Source: Marinomonas algarum | GTDB lineage: Bacteria; Pseudomonadota; Gammaproteobacteria; Pseudomonadales; Marinomonadaceae | Length of the DNA stretch: 64,000 nucleotides | Direction of reading: 5' to 3' | NCBI RefSeq assembly: GCF_020532605.1 | Contig: NZ_JAJATW010000008.1 | Location: forward strand, 1-64,000 | Shown: piece after piece, positions 51,474-62,315 of the stretch | Layout: every line of letters begins with the position of its first letter | How positions within the stretch are numbered: position 1 is the first letter of the stretch | Notes under the pieces: generated by a model | Seen by the model: only the letters and a program-made list of their open reading frames with translations | Database searches by the model: none | What the model was told of the DNA's origin: nothing | Program-made: the position numbers and the translations under genes

Positions 51474-53723
51474 ATGGTTACGGTAAGAAAAGATCACCCT
51501 GTATTAGAAGATGGCACCGTTGATATTGATGCATGGATGGGGCAGTTTTCCCACCTTATGGACGACAGTGCGCGCGTTCCCCTACGAATGGCTTGCGAGC
51601 TAGCACGTCAAGCAGAATTACAATGTGCTCGACCGTCCTATTGGGGCCCACAAGCCAGTACGTTTCGTGCGGGCCTGGAAATGGTGGAAATTCTCTCTGG
51701 CTTTCGTGCTGACCAAGATTCTCTTGTGGCTTCTGCTTTATATCGTGCTGTCCGAGAAGATCAATTACCTATTTCCCGTGTAACAGAGATGTTTGGTCGC
51801 AAAGTCGCGTCTTTAATTGAAGGCGTTGTGCGGATGGGAGAGGTCTCTAAGAACTTGACCGCAGATACTCGAGCGGAAGTATTAGGACGCAGTGACAATC
51901 AACTGGAATCTTTGCGTAAAATGCTGGTGTCCATTATTGATGATGTCCGTGTTGTTCTGATTAAGCTGGCTGAACGCGCTTGTGCGATCAAAGAAGCGAA
52001 ATATCAGAACGAAGAGCGACGTGTGTCGGTCGCCCTAGAGGTACAAAGTGTTTATGCCCCGCTTGCCCATCGTTTGGGAATTGGTCACATCAAGTGGGAA
52101 TTGGAAGATCTGTCTTTTCGCTACCTTTACCCTTCAGAATACAAACGCATTGCCACCTGGCTCGATGAAAAACGCTTGGATCGTCAGCAGTTTATTGACG
52201 ATGTGATTAATATGCTCGATGAGCGCCTCAAAGCCATTAATATCCATGCGGATCTGATGGGGCGCGCCAAGCACATTTACAGCATATGGCGCAAAATGAA
52301 GCGCAAAAACATTGGGTTTGATGAAGTATACGATGTGCGCGCGGTGCGTATTTTGGTTGATGAACCCATGGAATGTTACGGCGTTTTAGGGGTGGTGCAT
52401 AACCTTTGGAAACCCATTCCTCAAGAATTTGATGATTACATCAGTAACCCCAAATCGAACGGTTATCAATCTTTGCACACCGCGGTCATTGGGCCACAAG
52501 GGCGTGCACTGGAAATTCAAATTCGAACCCATAAAATGCATGAAGATGCAGAACTGGGGGTATGTGCCCATTGGAAGTACAAGGGAACCGACCTGAGTTC
52601 TAACAGTTCGAGCTATGAAGAAAAATTACAGTGGCTAAGAACCATCCTAGATTTTCACGAAGTTCAGGGGGACTTGGAGTCCTTGTCTGAGCAAGTGCGT
52701 AGCGACATAGAGCAAGACCGCATTTATGTCTTTACACCCGATGGCCACGTTGTGGACTTGCCGATCAATTCAACCGCGGTTGATTTTGCTTACCGAGTGC
52801 ATACAGAGATTGGTCACCGTTGTCGTGGCGCTAAGGTCAATGGCAAGATTATTTCCCTTGTTACTCAACTTAAAACCGGCGATAAGGTAGAAATCCTAAC
52901 CACAAAGGAAGGGGGGCCAAGTCGAGATTGGCTACACCCGACGCTGGGTTATGTGCAAACCAATCGCGCGCGCGCCAAAATTCAAACTTGGTTTCGCAAA
53001 GAAGATCGAGAAAAGAACCTAGAAGCGGGCAAAAACCTACTCGATAAGCAGCTAAAGCGCTTGGGGTTTGATGACAATCGCATTGATCTTCAAGCAATCT
53101 CATCGCGTTTTAACTTTTCCTATGCCGATGAGGTGTATGTTGCGCTGGGGGCGGGTGATATTCAGTTAGCACGCGTGTTGCGTGTGATTGATGACTTTTA
53201 CAATCTCAACGGTGAAACCGCGACATCGCGTCCTATTCGCTTGAGAAAAAGTCGTCATAAATCCTCAGACAATGATGTGCACATCTTAGGCGTTGGCAAA
53301 CTGCTGACGCAAATGGCCAAATGTTGTAACCCTATTCCCGGGGATGATATTGCCGGATTTATTACCCAGGGACGCGGTGTTTCAGTGCATCGTCAAGACT
53401 GTATTAATATTGTCCAACTCGGTCTAGACGAACCAGAGCGCATTATCGATGTGAACTGGGGGGAAGAGCTGATGAATCAGTATCCAGTCAATATTCAAGT
53501 AGAAGCCTATGATCGCACTGGCTTGCTGAATGATATTACGGGGTTGCTGGCCAATGAGAAGGTGAACTTGTTGTCAATGAACACCTTATCGGCAACGGAA
53601 AGTCATACCGCCTGTATTCGCTTTACCATTGAAGTCAGTGAGCTCAGCGCCTTGAGCAAGTTGTTGCATCGTATTAACCAGCTACCCAACGTGTTGAATG
53701 TGTTTAGGGAGCGTGATTTTTGA
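51474..53723 (+). CDS. relA: (p)ppGpp synthetase RelA
   Basis: The protein has 749 residues. The N-terminal hydrolase-like domain is degenerate (ASALYRAVRED where SpoT has the HD pair), so only synthesis is expected. The synthetase domain has EFDDYISNPKSNGYQSLHTAV and ALEIQIRTHKMHEDAELG. These are followed by TGS (YVFTPDGHVVDLPINSTAVDFAY), a helical and Cys-containing zinc-finger region (KCCNPIPGD) and a C-terminal ACT domain. It senses uncharged tRNA on ribosomes during amino-acid starvation. It overlaps mazG by 4 bp. Confidence 0.95.
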   Translation: MVTVRKDHPVLEDGTVDIDAWMGQFSHLMDDSARVPLRMACELARQAELQCARPSYWGPQASTFRAGLEMVEILSGFRADQDSLVASALYRAVREDQLPISRVTEMFGRKVASLIEGVVRMGEVSKNLTADTRAEVLGRSDNQLESLRKMLVSIIDDVRVVLIKLAERACAIKEAKYQNEERRVSVALEVQSVYAPLAHRLGIGHIKWELEDLSFRYLYPSEYKRIATWLDEKRLDRQQFIDDVINMLDERLKAINIHADLMGRAKHIYSIWRKMKRKNIGFDEVYDVRAVRILVDEPMECYGVLGVVHNLWKPIPQEFDDYISNPKSNGYQSLHTAVIGPQGRALEIQIRTHKMHEDAELGVCAHWKYKGTDLSSNSSSYEEKLQWLRTILDFHEVQGDLESLSEQVRSDIEQDRIYVFTPDGHVVDLPINSTAVDFAYRVHTEIGHRCRGAKVNGKIISLVTQLKTGDKVEILTTKEGGPSRDWLHPTLGYVQTNRARAKIQTWFRKEDREKNLEAGKNLLDKQLKRLGFDDNRIDLQAISSRFNFSYADEVYVALGAGDIQLARVLRVIDDFYNLNGETATSRPIRLRKSRHKSSDNDVHILGVGKLLTQMAKCCNPIPGDDIAGFITQGRGVSVHRQDCINIVQLGLDEPERIIDVNWGEELMNQYPVNIQVEAYDRTGLLNDITGLLANEKVNLLSMNTLSATESHTACIRFTIEVSELSALSKLLHRINQLPNVLNVFRERDF

Positions 53724-54532
53724 GTGACACGATCGAGCGTTTACGCCGCCTGATGGGGTGCCTACGAGATAAGCAATACGGTTGTGCTTGGGATCAACAG
53801 CAGACCTACAAGACCATTGCGCCTTATACTCTAGAAGAAACGTATGAGGTGCTGGACGCCATTGAGCGAGAAGATTTTGATCATTTAAAAGAAGAACTTG
53901 GCGACGTGCTTTTTCAAGTGATTTTTTATGCTCAGATGGCCGAGGAAGAGCAACGCTTTACCTTTGACGATATTGTGGAAGGCATTATAGAAAAAATGCT
54001 GCGCCGTCACCCTCACGTTTTTCCTGATGGGGATATGGCGCGTTTTGGTGAGCCAATCTCATTGACCGAAGCACAAATAGCTGAGCAATGGCAGACGATC
54101 AAAGCGCAAGAAAAGGCACAAAAAGGCACACAAGCGTCCAGTATGTTGGATGAGGTGCCGGTTTCTATGCCGGCCATGATGCAAGCGGTAAAAATACAGA
54201 AAAAAGTTGCCAAAGTCGGATTTGATTGGTCTGATATTGGTCCTGTGTTTGACAAGATAAGAGAAGAATTAGACGAGCTAGAAGACGCCATTGCCGAGCA
54301 GGACAAAGATCATACGGAAGAAGAAATGGGCGATGTCTTGTTTGCTATGAGTAATTTAGCGCGTCATTTACGTATTTCGCCCGATGTGGCCTTGAACAAA
54401 ACCAACATTAAATTTCGTCGCCGTTTTGGTCGAATCGAAACCTTGGTGTTGGCACAAAATAAAAAGCTGACAGAGTGCTCCTTAGAAGAATTAGACCGTT
54501 ATTGGGATCAGGCTAAGCGAGAGGGCTTGTGA
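53720..54532 (+). CDS. mazG: Nucleoside triphosphate pyrophosphohydrolase MazG
   Basis: The 270 residues hold two MazG domains in tandem. The first has CAWDQQQTYKTIAPYTLEETYEVLDAI and LKEELGDVLFQVIFYAQ, the second IREELDELEDAI and EEMGDVLFAMSNLARHL. The Glu/Asp residues in ExxE and ExxD bind Mg. It hydrolyses NTPs to NMPs and influences ppGpp levels after starvation. The start is TTG inside the relA stop region, so translation is coupled. Confidence 0.94.
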   Translation: MSDTIERLRRLMGCLRDKQYGCAWDQQQTYKTIAPYTLEETYEVLDAIEREDFDHLKEELGDVLFQVIFYAQMAEEEQRFTFDDIVEGIIEKMLRRHPHVFPDGDMARFGEPISLTEAQIAEQWQTIKAQEKAQKGTQASSMLDEVPVSMPAMMQAVKIQKKVAKVGFDWSDIGPVFDKIREELDELEDAIAEQDKDHTEEEMGDVLFAMSNLARHLRISPDVALNKTNIKFRRRFGRIETLVLAQNKKLTECSLEELDRYWDQAKREGL

Positions 54533-54596
54533 TCCACTGACCGTCGTCTGATAAGGCGTGTTTGAGAAGCGTTCTGAGTACAATGAGGAGGGTGAA

Positions 54597-57227
54597 GTGA
54601 GTGATCGACAAGCGTCATTACGTGAAAATGTTAGGTTACTAGGGGATTGCTTAGGCGAAAGCATGAGTAATCATTTAGGCGAAGCGTTTCTCGATAAAGT
54701 GGAGAACATTCGTTTGCTGTCCAAAGACGGTCGTCAATCGGGTGATTCGGCTGCTTTAATTGCTGCATTAGAAGACCTAGATGACAAAGAAATCGTTCCT
54801 GTTGCCAGAGCGTTTAACCAGTTTTTAAACCTATCCAACATTGCTGAGCAATACCATCGTGTGCATCGTCGTCGAACCAATGAAAGCCTAGGGGTTTACC
54901 AAAACCCTATTGGGGATTTATTGACTCGTTTGAAGTCGAAAAACTTCACGGCTGAGCAGATGCTAGACTCGTTAAAGTCCCAATCAATAGAGTTGGTTTT
55001 AACCGCACACCCTACCGAAGTTGTCCGTCGGTCTTTGATTCGTAAATACGACAATATTTCCAACGAATTAGAAGCATTAGACAAAGACAATATCTTGCCT
55101 TTAGAAGAAACAAAACACGTTCGACGTCTAAAGGAAATCATTACCCAAGCATGGCATACCGACGAAATTCGTGATCAGCGCCCGACCCCTGTTGACGAAG
55201 CGAAATGGGGCTTTGCTGTTATTGAACAATCACTCTGGCAAGCGGTACCACGTTTCTTTCGCCAACTAGATGAGCAGTTTGGTGAGTTAACCGAGGATGC
55301 ACGCTTGCCGTTGGATTTAGCGCCCATTCATTTTGCGACTTGGATGGGCGGGGATCGCGATGGAAACCCGAACGTGACACACAAGGTGACCCGTGAGGTG
55401 GCTTTATTGGCACGTTGGTTTGCGGCAGAAATGTATATTCAAGATTTGAGTGCATTGCGCGCTGAATTCTCAATGACGCAGTGTAACCCCGCATTGCGAA
55501 AGCGTGCAGGTACAAGCACCCAGCCTTATCGTGAAGTATTGCGCTATTTAGAACACAAGATGCGTGCGACCAAACAATGGGCAAAAGACTGCTTGGCAGG
55601 AAGAACGCCGTCCAGTGAGGCCATTTTTCTGGATGTTGAAGAGCTTAAAGACGACCTCACTCTGTGTTATCAGTCGTTGTTAGACTGCGGCATGAAGGTG
55701 ATTGCAAATGGCTCCTTATTGGATTTGATTCGCTGTGCCGTGACCTTCGGCGCCACCTTAGTACGTTTGGATGTTCGCCAAGATGCCTCGCGTCATATTG
55801 ATGCTTTGTCAGCGATTACGCGCTTTTATGGTGTTGGCGATTACGCAGAATGGGATGAAGCTTCTCGACAAGCGTTTCTGTTGACTGAGCTGAATTCAAA
55901 ACGTCCTCTGTTGCCTAGAGAGTGGTCACCGACCGATGAAGTGAAAGAGGTTTTAGAGACGTTTGCCATGATTGCTCAGGGTCATGAAAACTCCTTTGGC
56001 TCCTATGTTATTTCTATGGCCAGCGCGCCTTCCGATGTGTTGGCGGTGGCCTTGATGCTGCAAGAATCTGGTGTCGATTTTCCTATGCGCATTGTGCCTT
56101 TATTTGAAACGCTGGCAGATTTAGACAATGCGGAGCCGATTGTTGAGCAATTGTTTACTATCCCTTGGTATAAGTCTTATATAAATGGTCGCCAAGAGGT
56201 CATGATCGGCTATTCTGATTCGGCTAAAGATGCGGGGCAAATTGCTGCAACTTGGGGACAATATCGTGCGCAAGAAGCACTGACACGTTTGTGTAAAAAA
56301 CACGGTATACACTTGACCTTGTTCCACGGTCGCGGTGGCACCGTCGGACGTGGTGGTGGCCCTGCCCATGTGGCGATTTTATCCCAGCCTCCTGGTTCCG
56401 TGAATGGTTCTATTCGTGTGACAGAGCAGGGTGAAATGATCCGCTTTAAGTTCGGGATTCCTGATATTGCAGTACGTTCATTAGAACTTTATTGCTCTGC
56501 GGTGATGGAAGCCACCTTGATACCAGATGAGTCGCCAAAAGAAGAATGGCGAGCCATTATGGATGAAATGGCTGAAACCGCGATGAATCAATACCGTTCA
56601 ATCGTCCGTGGTCATGAAGATTTTGTGGCGTATTTTAGGGCGACAACCCCCGAGCAAGAATTGGCGAAGTTGCCTCTTGGGTCACGTCCTGCTCGTCGTC
56701 GATCAGACGGTGGTGTGGAAAGCTTGCGTGCCATTCCGTGGATTTTTGCTTGGATGCAAATACGCCTAATGCTGCCTGCTTGGTTAGGGGCAGAAAGTGC
56801 CTTTGAACAGGGGGTGGAGTCTGGCAATTTAGAGCAAATCCGTGAAATGTACCGAGATTGGCCGTTTTTTAGTGCTTATGTTGATATGTTAGACATGGTA
56901 TTAGCGAAAGCAGAACCCGAAATAGCCGAGTACTATGAAAAACGCTTGGTAAGCGACGATTTGCAAGGGTTAGGGCGTTTACTACGTAGCAAGTTGAGAC
57001 AGGTTTGTGAGCTTGTGAAGCTGTTAAAGCAGCAAGATCGGTTGATTGAAGACAACAAAACCATTCGCCAATCCATCGATGTTCGTAATCCATATATTGA
57101 CCCCTTGCATTACCTGCAGGCAGAGCTTCTGTACCGTAGTCGTAAAGACGCAAACAATCCAGAGGTCAATAAAGCCTTGATGATTACCATGGCGGGGATC
57201 TCAAGTGGCATGCAAAATACCGGTTAA
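54597..57227 (+). CDS. ppc: Phosphoenolpyruvate carboxylase
   Basis: The 876 residues carboxylate phosphoenolpyruvate to oxaloacetate and replenish the citric-acid cycle. VLTAHPTEVVRRSL (catalytic His), WMGGDRDGNPNVTH, VMIGYSDSAKDAGQIAATW, LFHGRGGTVGRGGGP and the C-terminal MQNTG are conserved. GTG 54597 is chosen because GAGGAGG lies just upstream and gives the usual length. An in-frame GTG at 54558 has no such site. Together with pckA in this window it covers both directions of the C3-C4 node. Confidence 0.95.
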   Translation: MSDRQASLRENVRLLGDCLGESMSNHLGEAFLDKVENIRLLSKDGRQSGDSAALIAALEDLDDKEIVPVARAFNQFLNLSNIAEQYHRVHRRRTNESLGVYQNPIGDLLTRLKSKNFTAEQMLDSLKSQSIELVLTAHPTEVVRRSLIRKYDNISNELEALDKDNILPLEETKHVRRLKEIITQAWHTDEIRDQRPTPVDEAKWGFAVIEQSLWQAVPRFFRQLDEQFGELTEDARLPLDLAPIHFATWMGGDRDGNPNVTHKVTREVALLARWFAAEMYIQDLSALRAEFSMTQCNPALRKRAGTSTQPYREVLRYLEHKMRATKQWAKDCLAGRTPSSEAIFLDVEELKDDLTLCYQSLLDCGMKVIANGSLLDLIRCAVTFGATLVRLDVRQDASRHIDALSAITRFYGVGDYAEWDEASRQAFLLTELNSKRPLLPREWSPTDEVKEVLETFAMIAQGHENSFGSYVISMASAPSDVLAVALMLQESGVDFPMRIVPLFETLADLDNAEPIVEQLFTIPWYKSYINGRQEVMIGYSDSAKDAGQIAATWGQYRAQEALTRLCKKHGIHLTLFHGRGGTVGRGGGPAHVAILSQPPGSVNGSIRVTEQGEMIRFKFGIPDIAVRSLELYCSAVMEATLIPDESPKEEWRAIMDEMAETAMNQYRSIVRGHEDFVAYFRATTPEQELAKLPLGSRPARRRSDGGVESLRAIPWIFAWMQIRLMLPAWLGAESAFEQGVESGNLEQIREMYRDWPFFSAYVDMLDMVLAKAEPEIAEYYEKRLVSDDLQGLGRLLRSKLRQVCELVKLLKQQDRLIEDNKTIRQSIDVRNPYIDPLHYLQAELLYRSRKDANNPEVNKALMITMAGISSGMQNTG

Positions 57228-57322
57228 TGTAGTGATATGATCAATTAATGCTCAGTAATAACAGGAAAATAATAAAAACGAGCAGGTAAGTTTGCAAAAA
57301 GTATGACGGCTTGGGTATGCTT

Positions 57323-57357
57323 GTCGACCATTCAAATTTTACTATGTAATGGTCGAC
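57323..57357. other. 10-bp inverted repeat upstream of adk
   Basis: GTCGACCATT (57323-57332) and AATGGTCGAC (57348-57357) are perfectly inverted with a 15-bp gap, about 100 bp before the adk start. It could be an operator or RNA hairpin. No T-run follows. Confidence 0.6.
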
Positions 57358-57384
57358 TCGTGTATTCTGTCATCGTGCTCTTAG

Positions 57385-58110
<726 letters not shown>

Positions 58111-58117
58111 CCCGTTC

Positions 58118-58825
58118 ATGGCGGTCATTTTAGCATTAGATACTTCAACGCCAGCGTGTTCTGTGGCGTTGAACATAAACGGAGTGGTGCTCGAAGATTT
58201 TCGTATGGCGCCACGTCTTCACAATGATTTAATTTTACCCATGATCGATCAGCTTCTTCAGCAAGCAGAGCTGCGCTTAGCGGATCTTGATGCGATTGCT
58301 TTTGGTCGTGGCCCTGGCTCTTTTACTGGCTTGCGCATCAGTGCGGGTATCGTTCAAGGGCTTGCTTATGGCGCTGATCTGCCTGTGATTCCTGTTTCTA
58401 CTTTAGCTGCATTGTCTCTAGAGGGATTTCAAAAAACAGGTCGAAATGACTGGTTAGCGGCATTAGACGCCCGCATGGGTGAGATTTATATGGGCGGTTA
58501 TCATGTCAATAAAGTGGAAGGTTGCTATGAAGTAACGCCCGTCATAGAAGAATGTGTGGTGAAACCTGAAGCGTTACAGGGTTTTACGACGGCATTTGAT
58601 GGCGTTGGATCAGGTTGGTGTTACCAAGAAACACTAAGCGCTCTATTGCCTGAATTGCCTATGAATGTTCTTGTTGATTTAGCCCCACGTGCCTCTTGCG
58701 TGGCTGAGTTAGCGCAGTTGGCCTTTGAAAAAGGTCAGCTTATTTCAGCTTATGACGCGATACCCACGTATTTAAGAGATGAAATTAGTTGGGAAAAACA
58801 AGCCCCCCGTATAGGAAAACGTTAA
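58118..58825 (+). CDS. tsaB: tRNA threonylcarbamoyladenosine biosynthesis protein TsaB
   Basis: The protein has 235 residues. ILALDTSTPACSVALNING and FGRGPGSFTGLRIS are hallmarks of this ASKHA-fold scaffold, which binds TsaD and TsaE to make t6A37 in tRNA. It follows adk in the same order as in Pseudomonas. The start of uppP is 4 bp downstream. Confidence 0.93.
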   Translation: MAVILALDTSTPACSVALNINGVVLEDFRMAPRLHNDLILPMIDQLLQQAELRLADLDAIAFGRGPGSFTGLRISAGIVQGLAYGADLPVIPVSTLAALSLEGFQKTGRNDWLAALDARMGEIYMGGYHVNKVEGCYEVTPVIEECVVKPEALQGFTTAFDGVGSGWCYQETLSALLPELPMNVLVDLAPRASCVAELAQLAFEKGQLISAYDAIPTYLRDEISWEKQAPRIGKR

Positions 58826-58829
58826 CACC

Positions 58830-59630
58830 ATGTTGTGGTATCACATTGTCTTTTTGTCGGTCATCCAGGGGCTGACCGAGTTTCTGCCGATTTCCAGTTC
58901 CGCTCATTTGATTCTTCCTGCACAGCTGTTTGATTGGCCTGATCAAGGCTTAGCCTTTGATGTTGCGGTTCATGTGGGCACCTTAATGGCGATCGTTGCT
59001 TACTTTAGAAAAGACATTTTTCAGATTGTGTCGGCCTGGCTGATTTCGTTAAAAGTACGCCAGTCGACAGCGGACAGTCGTTTGGCGTGGTGGATTGTGA
59101 TTGCCACTTTACCTGCAGGATTGGCTGGTTTCTTGTTTAATGATTTTATCAGTGAACACTTCCGTTCCATGGAGGTCATTGCTTATTCGACCATCGGTTT
59201 TGGCGTGTTATTGTGGCTGTCAGACCGCTTTGGCTCGACCCATAAAGCGGAAGCCGACTTTGGGCTAAAAAGTATTTTGTGTATTGGCTTTGCACAGGCG
59301 CTTGCTTTAATTCCGGGTACATCTCGCTCTGGTATTACTATGACAGCGGCACGATTTTTAGGCTTTGATCGTGAAAGTGCCGCCAAGTTTTCATTTTTAC
59401 TGTCTATACCGCTGATATTGGCGGCAGGCAGTTTAAAGTCAGTGGAGCTTGTGTCATCCGATATTGCGGTTGATTGGATGAGTATCCTAGCAGGGGTTAT
59501 TTTGTCTGCGATCAGCGCGTATTTATGTATTTATTTATTTTTAAAGTGGCTTAACACGATTGGTTTTTTCCCTTTCTTTGTGTACAGAATTCTCTTAGGG
59601 TCAGCCCTTTTATTTATTGCTTATACTTAA
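58830..59630 (+). CDS. uppP: Undecaprenyl-diphosphatase (BacA type)
   Basis: This 266-residue membrane protein has seven to eight hydrophobic segments. QGLTEFLPISSSAHLIL and PGTSRSGITMTAARFLGF are the two catalytic motifs of the BacA/UppP family. It recycles the undecaprenyl lipid carrier for murein and other envelope polymers. It is the last gene of adk-tsaB-uppP, with a terminator at 59657-59692. Confidence 0.94.
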   Translation: MLWYHIVFLSVIQGLTEFLPISSSAHLILPAQLFDWPDQGLAFDVAVHVGTLMAIVAYFRKDIFQIVSAWLISLKVRQSTADSRLAWWIVIATLPAGLAGFLFNDFISEHFRSMEVIAYSTIGFGVLLWLSDRFGSTHKAEADFGLKSILCIGFAQALALIPGTSRSGITMTAARFLGFDRESAAKFSFLLSIPLILAAGSLKSVELVSSDIAVDWMSILAGVILSAISAYLCIYLFLKWLNTIGFFPFFVYRILLGSALLFIAYT

Positions 59631-59656
59631 AATGCAAACAGGGTAATGGTCAACTT

Positions 59657-59692
59657 AGAAAAGCTTCCTGTCTCGGAGGCTTTTCTTTTTTT
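59657..59692 (+). terminator. Intrinsic terminator after uppP
   Basis: AGAAAAGCTTCC pairs with GGAGGCTTTTCT (one G-T pair) around TGTCTC and runs on into T-rich sequence. Confidence 0.9.
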
Positions 59693-59817
59693 ACCTTCGC
59701 TGCCATAAGTAACTCGATAGAAAAATTTTGCCCTATTTATTTGAAAATAGACACGGGTATTGAGTGTCATTCTTAATAAAGAGATGAGGGCCGTAGTATT
59801 TGCGGAGGGCAAGTATT

Positions 59818-60606
59818 TTGCTTAATCGACTGGCCGTTGCAACAAATGAACGGTATCTAGAAAAAGAAACACAGGCGTTAGCGCAATCGCTTTGCCTGGA
59901 TTATATGTATCTGCTTGATCCGCTTAAGTTTGTGACAAACTACGATTATTTGTTGCTGAATACAGTAGATGGTGTCTCTGTGGCCAAAACAGGTAAGGGA
60001 GCACCTAAGCCTGTTTTCGTCGACTTTACCTCTGGCGCCGCTGATCATCGGCGACGATTTGGGGGGGGCAGAGGGCAAGATATTGCCAAAGCAGTAGGAT
60101 TAAACAAACGTGCTGATCTCTCTGTGCTGGATGCAACGGCGGGGTTAGGCCGTGATGCTTTTGTGTTGGCCTGTTTGGGATGCACTGTTTCCCTTTGTGA
60201 GCGTGTTGGTTTTGTCAGAGCCCTGTTAAAGGATGGCTTAGAGCGCGGAAGCTTGCACCATGAGGTTGCGGATATTGTGAATCGTATGTCGTTGTTGGCA
60301 ACCGACATACGCGGTTTATCGACGTCGAATCAATTTGACGTTGTGTATTTAGACCCTATGTATCCACACACTGAAAAAAGCTCCGCTGCAGCGAAAAAGG
60401 AAATGGCGTTTTTTCGTGATTTGGTGGGAAAAGATTTGGATGCCGATCATTTATTGCCCCATGCGATGGCACTTGCTGAGTATCGCGTCGTCGTAAAGCG
60501 CCCTAAAGGTGCACCTTTCTTAGATCAACAAGAGCCGACTTATCAGCTAGAAGGCAAGTCAGGGCGTTTTGATATTTATGTTTCGAAGTCTTTAGAGGCT
60601 TCGTGA
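59818..60606 (+). CDS. rsmJ: 16S rRNA (guanine-1516 N2)-methyltransferase
   Basis: The protein has 262 residues. [19 protein letters not shown] is the SAM-binding loop, [21 protein letters not shown] holds the catalytic DPMYP, and [12 protein letters not shown] is conserved near the end. It methylates G1516 in 16S rRNA. TTG 59818 is taken as start because GGAGG (59804-59808) lies nine bases upstream. A codon at 59800 in frame would overlap that site. Confidence 0.9.
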   Translation: MLNRLAVATNERYLEKETQALAQSLCLDYMYLLDPLKFVTNYDYLLLNTVDGVSVAKTGKGAPKPVFVDFTSGAADHRRRFGGGRGQDIAKAVGLNKRADLSVLDATAGLGRDAFVLACLGCTVSLCERVGFVRALLKDGLERGSLHHEVADIVNRMSLLATDIRGLSTSNQFDVVYLDPMYPHTEKSSAAAKKEMAFFRDLVGKDLDADHLLPHAMALAEYRVVVKRPKGAPFLDQQEPTYQLEGKSGRFDIYVSKSLEAS

Positions 60607-60654
60607 CATTAGCGATGCCCCAACCGTTAGACGTATTTTTATCGCTTTTTTTTA

Positions 60655-60867
60655 TTAATAATGCGGAGGTCGATCGCCGTCATGAATAGGCTGTTGTTGG
60701 CGGTAAGATTCAAGTTGATTTCCAAGTAAAACCAGCTTTTCCTGCATTAATAACAGGTCCTTTTGCTGACTGACAAGGGCTTTATTTAACGTGTCGATGG
60801 TGTCTTCTTGAAACTGTAATTTAAACTCAAGTTCGTCAATACGTTGGTTGATTTGCGAGGTGTTCAT
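60655..60867 (-). CDS. slyX: SlyX family protein
   Basis: The 70 residues are nearly all coiled coil, with heptads over about 5-55 (INQRIDELEFKLQFQEDTI), then a short polar tail ending RPPHY, as in SlyX proteins. The function is unknown. It converges on rsmJ. Confidence 0.88.
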   Translation of the reverse strand: MNTSQINQRIDELEFKLQFQEDTIDTLNKALVSQQKDLLLMQEKLVLLGNQLESYRQQQPIHDGDRPPHY

Positions 60868-61153
60868 AGCTACCTTCTGTGTGTTAATCTTATTTTGCTA
60901 AGTTTGTATTTTATGAGCGATTCTAAACGAGTTAACGCATAGTTTGCGGGTATTTATTAGATAAGAGTGGCGTGAAATTTGCTCTCATAAAGAAGCGGGT
61001 ATTTTACTACTATCTTCTTTTGCTTCACACGCTGATTTTAGAAAGAATTTAGCAAAATATTCATCTATTCACTTTTGTACTTACATGCAGCCACCTTCAC
61101 TTGAGCTGGCTCTACTTTACAATATTATTTAATTTAATAAGAGAAATACTGTT

Positions 61154-61666
61154 ATGAATGATCATCAGGATAATGCTTCGCGTAATAATGGATCTTCTGT
61201 TGGTTCCGGTTTGTTTTCGTTACGCACTTTTGTTGTTAGCCTTGTTATTGCTTTGGTTATCCCTCTTCTTTTAGCGAGTGTTTTAGGGGAATCAATAGGG
61301 CACAATTACCTTGTCTACTTTGCTTTTATTTTAGTGTCTGTCTATATCGGTGCCATGGTAAGCCAAGCGGCACCAGCGACGCCATCTTCTGTTGTTGAAT
61401 CACCAAAACGCCACGTTGAAGAAGAGAGTGACGATGAGGAAGAAGACGAAAATGACGACCGTGAGCAAGGTACGGTTAAGTGGTTTAACTCCTCAAAAGG
61501 GTTTGGTTTTTTAACCATGGAAAATGGTGATGATGTGTTTGTTCATTACCGTGCTATCCGTGGTCGTGGCCGTCGTTTCCTTGTAGAAGGTCAATTAGTA
61601 CGCTTCTATGTCACTGAAGGTGAGAAGGGCAAACAAGCAGAAAACGTGTCTATTATTCGCGGTTAA
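61154..61666 (+). CDS. Membrane-anchored cold-shock-domain protein
   Basis: The protein has 170 residues. Two hydrophobic segments (about 25-45 and 50-70) are followed by an acidic, disordered linker ([14 protein letters not shown], about 90-102) and a complete cold-shock domain (about 104-170). The RNA-binding motifs of that domain are present as [15 protein letters not shown] (RNP1) and DDVFVHY (RNP2). It should hold a single-stranded nucleic-acid-binding domain at the inner face of the membrane. The long AT-rich leader (about 286 bp from slyX) may carry regulation. Its role is unknown. It is followed by tpx after 21 bp. Confidence 0.88.
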   Translation: MNDHQDNASRNNGSSVGSGLFSLRTFVVSLVIALVIPLLLASVLGESIGHNYLVYFAFILVSVYIGAMVSQAAPATPSSVVESPKRHVEEESDDEEEDENDDREQGTVKWFNSSKGFGFLTMENGDDVFVHYRAIRGRGRRFLVEGQLVRFYVTEGEKGKQAENVSIIRG

Positions 61667-61687
61667 TCGTACTTTTTAGAGGTTTTT

Positions 61688-62185
61688 ATGACAACAGTAA
61701 CATTAAAAGGCAATGCGTTTGAAACAGTGGGCAGTTTGCCCGCGGTAGGGTCTGCTGCGCCAGCATTTGAATTGGTAAAAACAGATTTGTCCGTTGCTAG
61801 TTTGGCTGATTACGAAGGTCAAAAGCTGGTATTAAATATTTTCCCATCCGTGGATACGCCGACTTGTGCGACGTCTGTGCGTAAATTCAATGAGTCTGCT
61901 GCGGCATTAAAAGATGTGAACGTTATGTGCGTTTCAGCGGATTTGCCTTTTGCCGCAGGGCGTTTTTGTGGTGCAGAAGGTATTGATAACGTCGATATGG
62001 GGTCAACGTTTCGTTCTACGTTTGGCGCAGATTACGGCTTAAGCTTTACAACAGGGCCTTTAAAAGGCTTGTTGTCTCGTTCTGTTGTGATTATTGATGA
62101 GTCGGGGAAGGTTCTTTACACTGAGCAAGTCGCCGAGACTGCCGATGAGCCAAACTACGATGCAGCCTTAGCGGCATTAGCATAA
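61688..62185 (+). CDS. tpx: Thiol peroxidase (Tpx-type peroxiredoxin)
   Basis: The protein has 165 residues. FPSVDTPTCATSVRKFNE contains the peroxidatic Cys in the TxxC setting, and the resolving Cys lies in AAGRFCGAEG. It reduces hydrogen and alkyl peroxides using thioredoxin. The AGGT upstream and the ATG are clear. Co-transcription with the cold-shock gene is possible given the 21-bp gap. Confidence 0.94.
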   Translation: MTTVTLKGNAFETVGSLPAVGSAAPAFELVKTDLSVASLADYEGQKLVLNIFPSVDTPTCATSVRKFNESAAALKDVNVMCVSADLPFAAGRFCGAEGIDNVDMGSTFRSTFGADYGLSFTTGPLKGLLSRSVVIIDESGKVLYTEQVAETADEPNYDAALAALA

Positions 62186-62218
62186 ATCTTTACCCGTTTT
62201 CCAAGAAAAAATTGAAAT

Positions 62219-62286
62219 AAAAAAAGCCTTTTTTACTGTCCAAATAATGAGTTATTCTCATGTTTTGATAGGAAAAAGGCTTTTTT
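62219..62286. terminator. Large bidirectional terminator between tpx and panD
   Basis: AAAAAGCCTTTTT and AAAAAGGCTTTTTT pair at the base, with an inner stem ATGAG/CTCAT around TTATT. A- and T-runs lie on both sides, so both convergent genes can use it. Confidence 0.85.
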
Positions 62287-62315
62287 ATGGGCGCTCGGTA
62301 AGAGCCAGTACAATA

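Noticed and set aside
54558-54596. Earlier GTG start for phosphoenolpyruvate carboxylase.
   Set aside because: A GAGGAGG site lies directly before the GTG at 54597, and that start gives the usual protein length.
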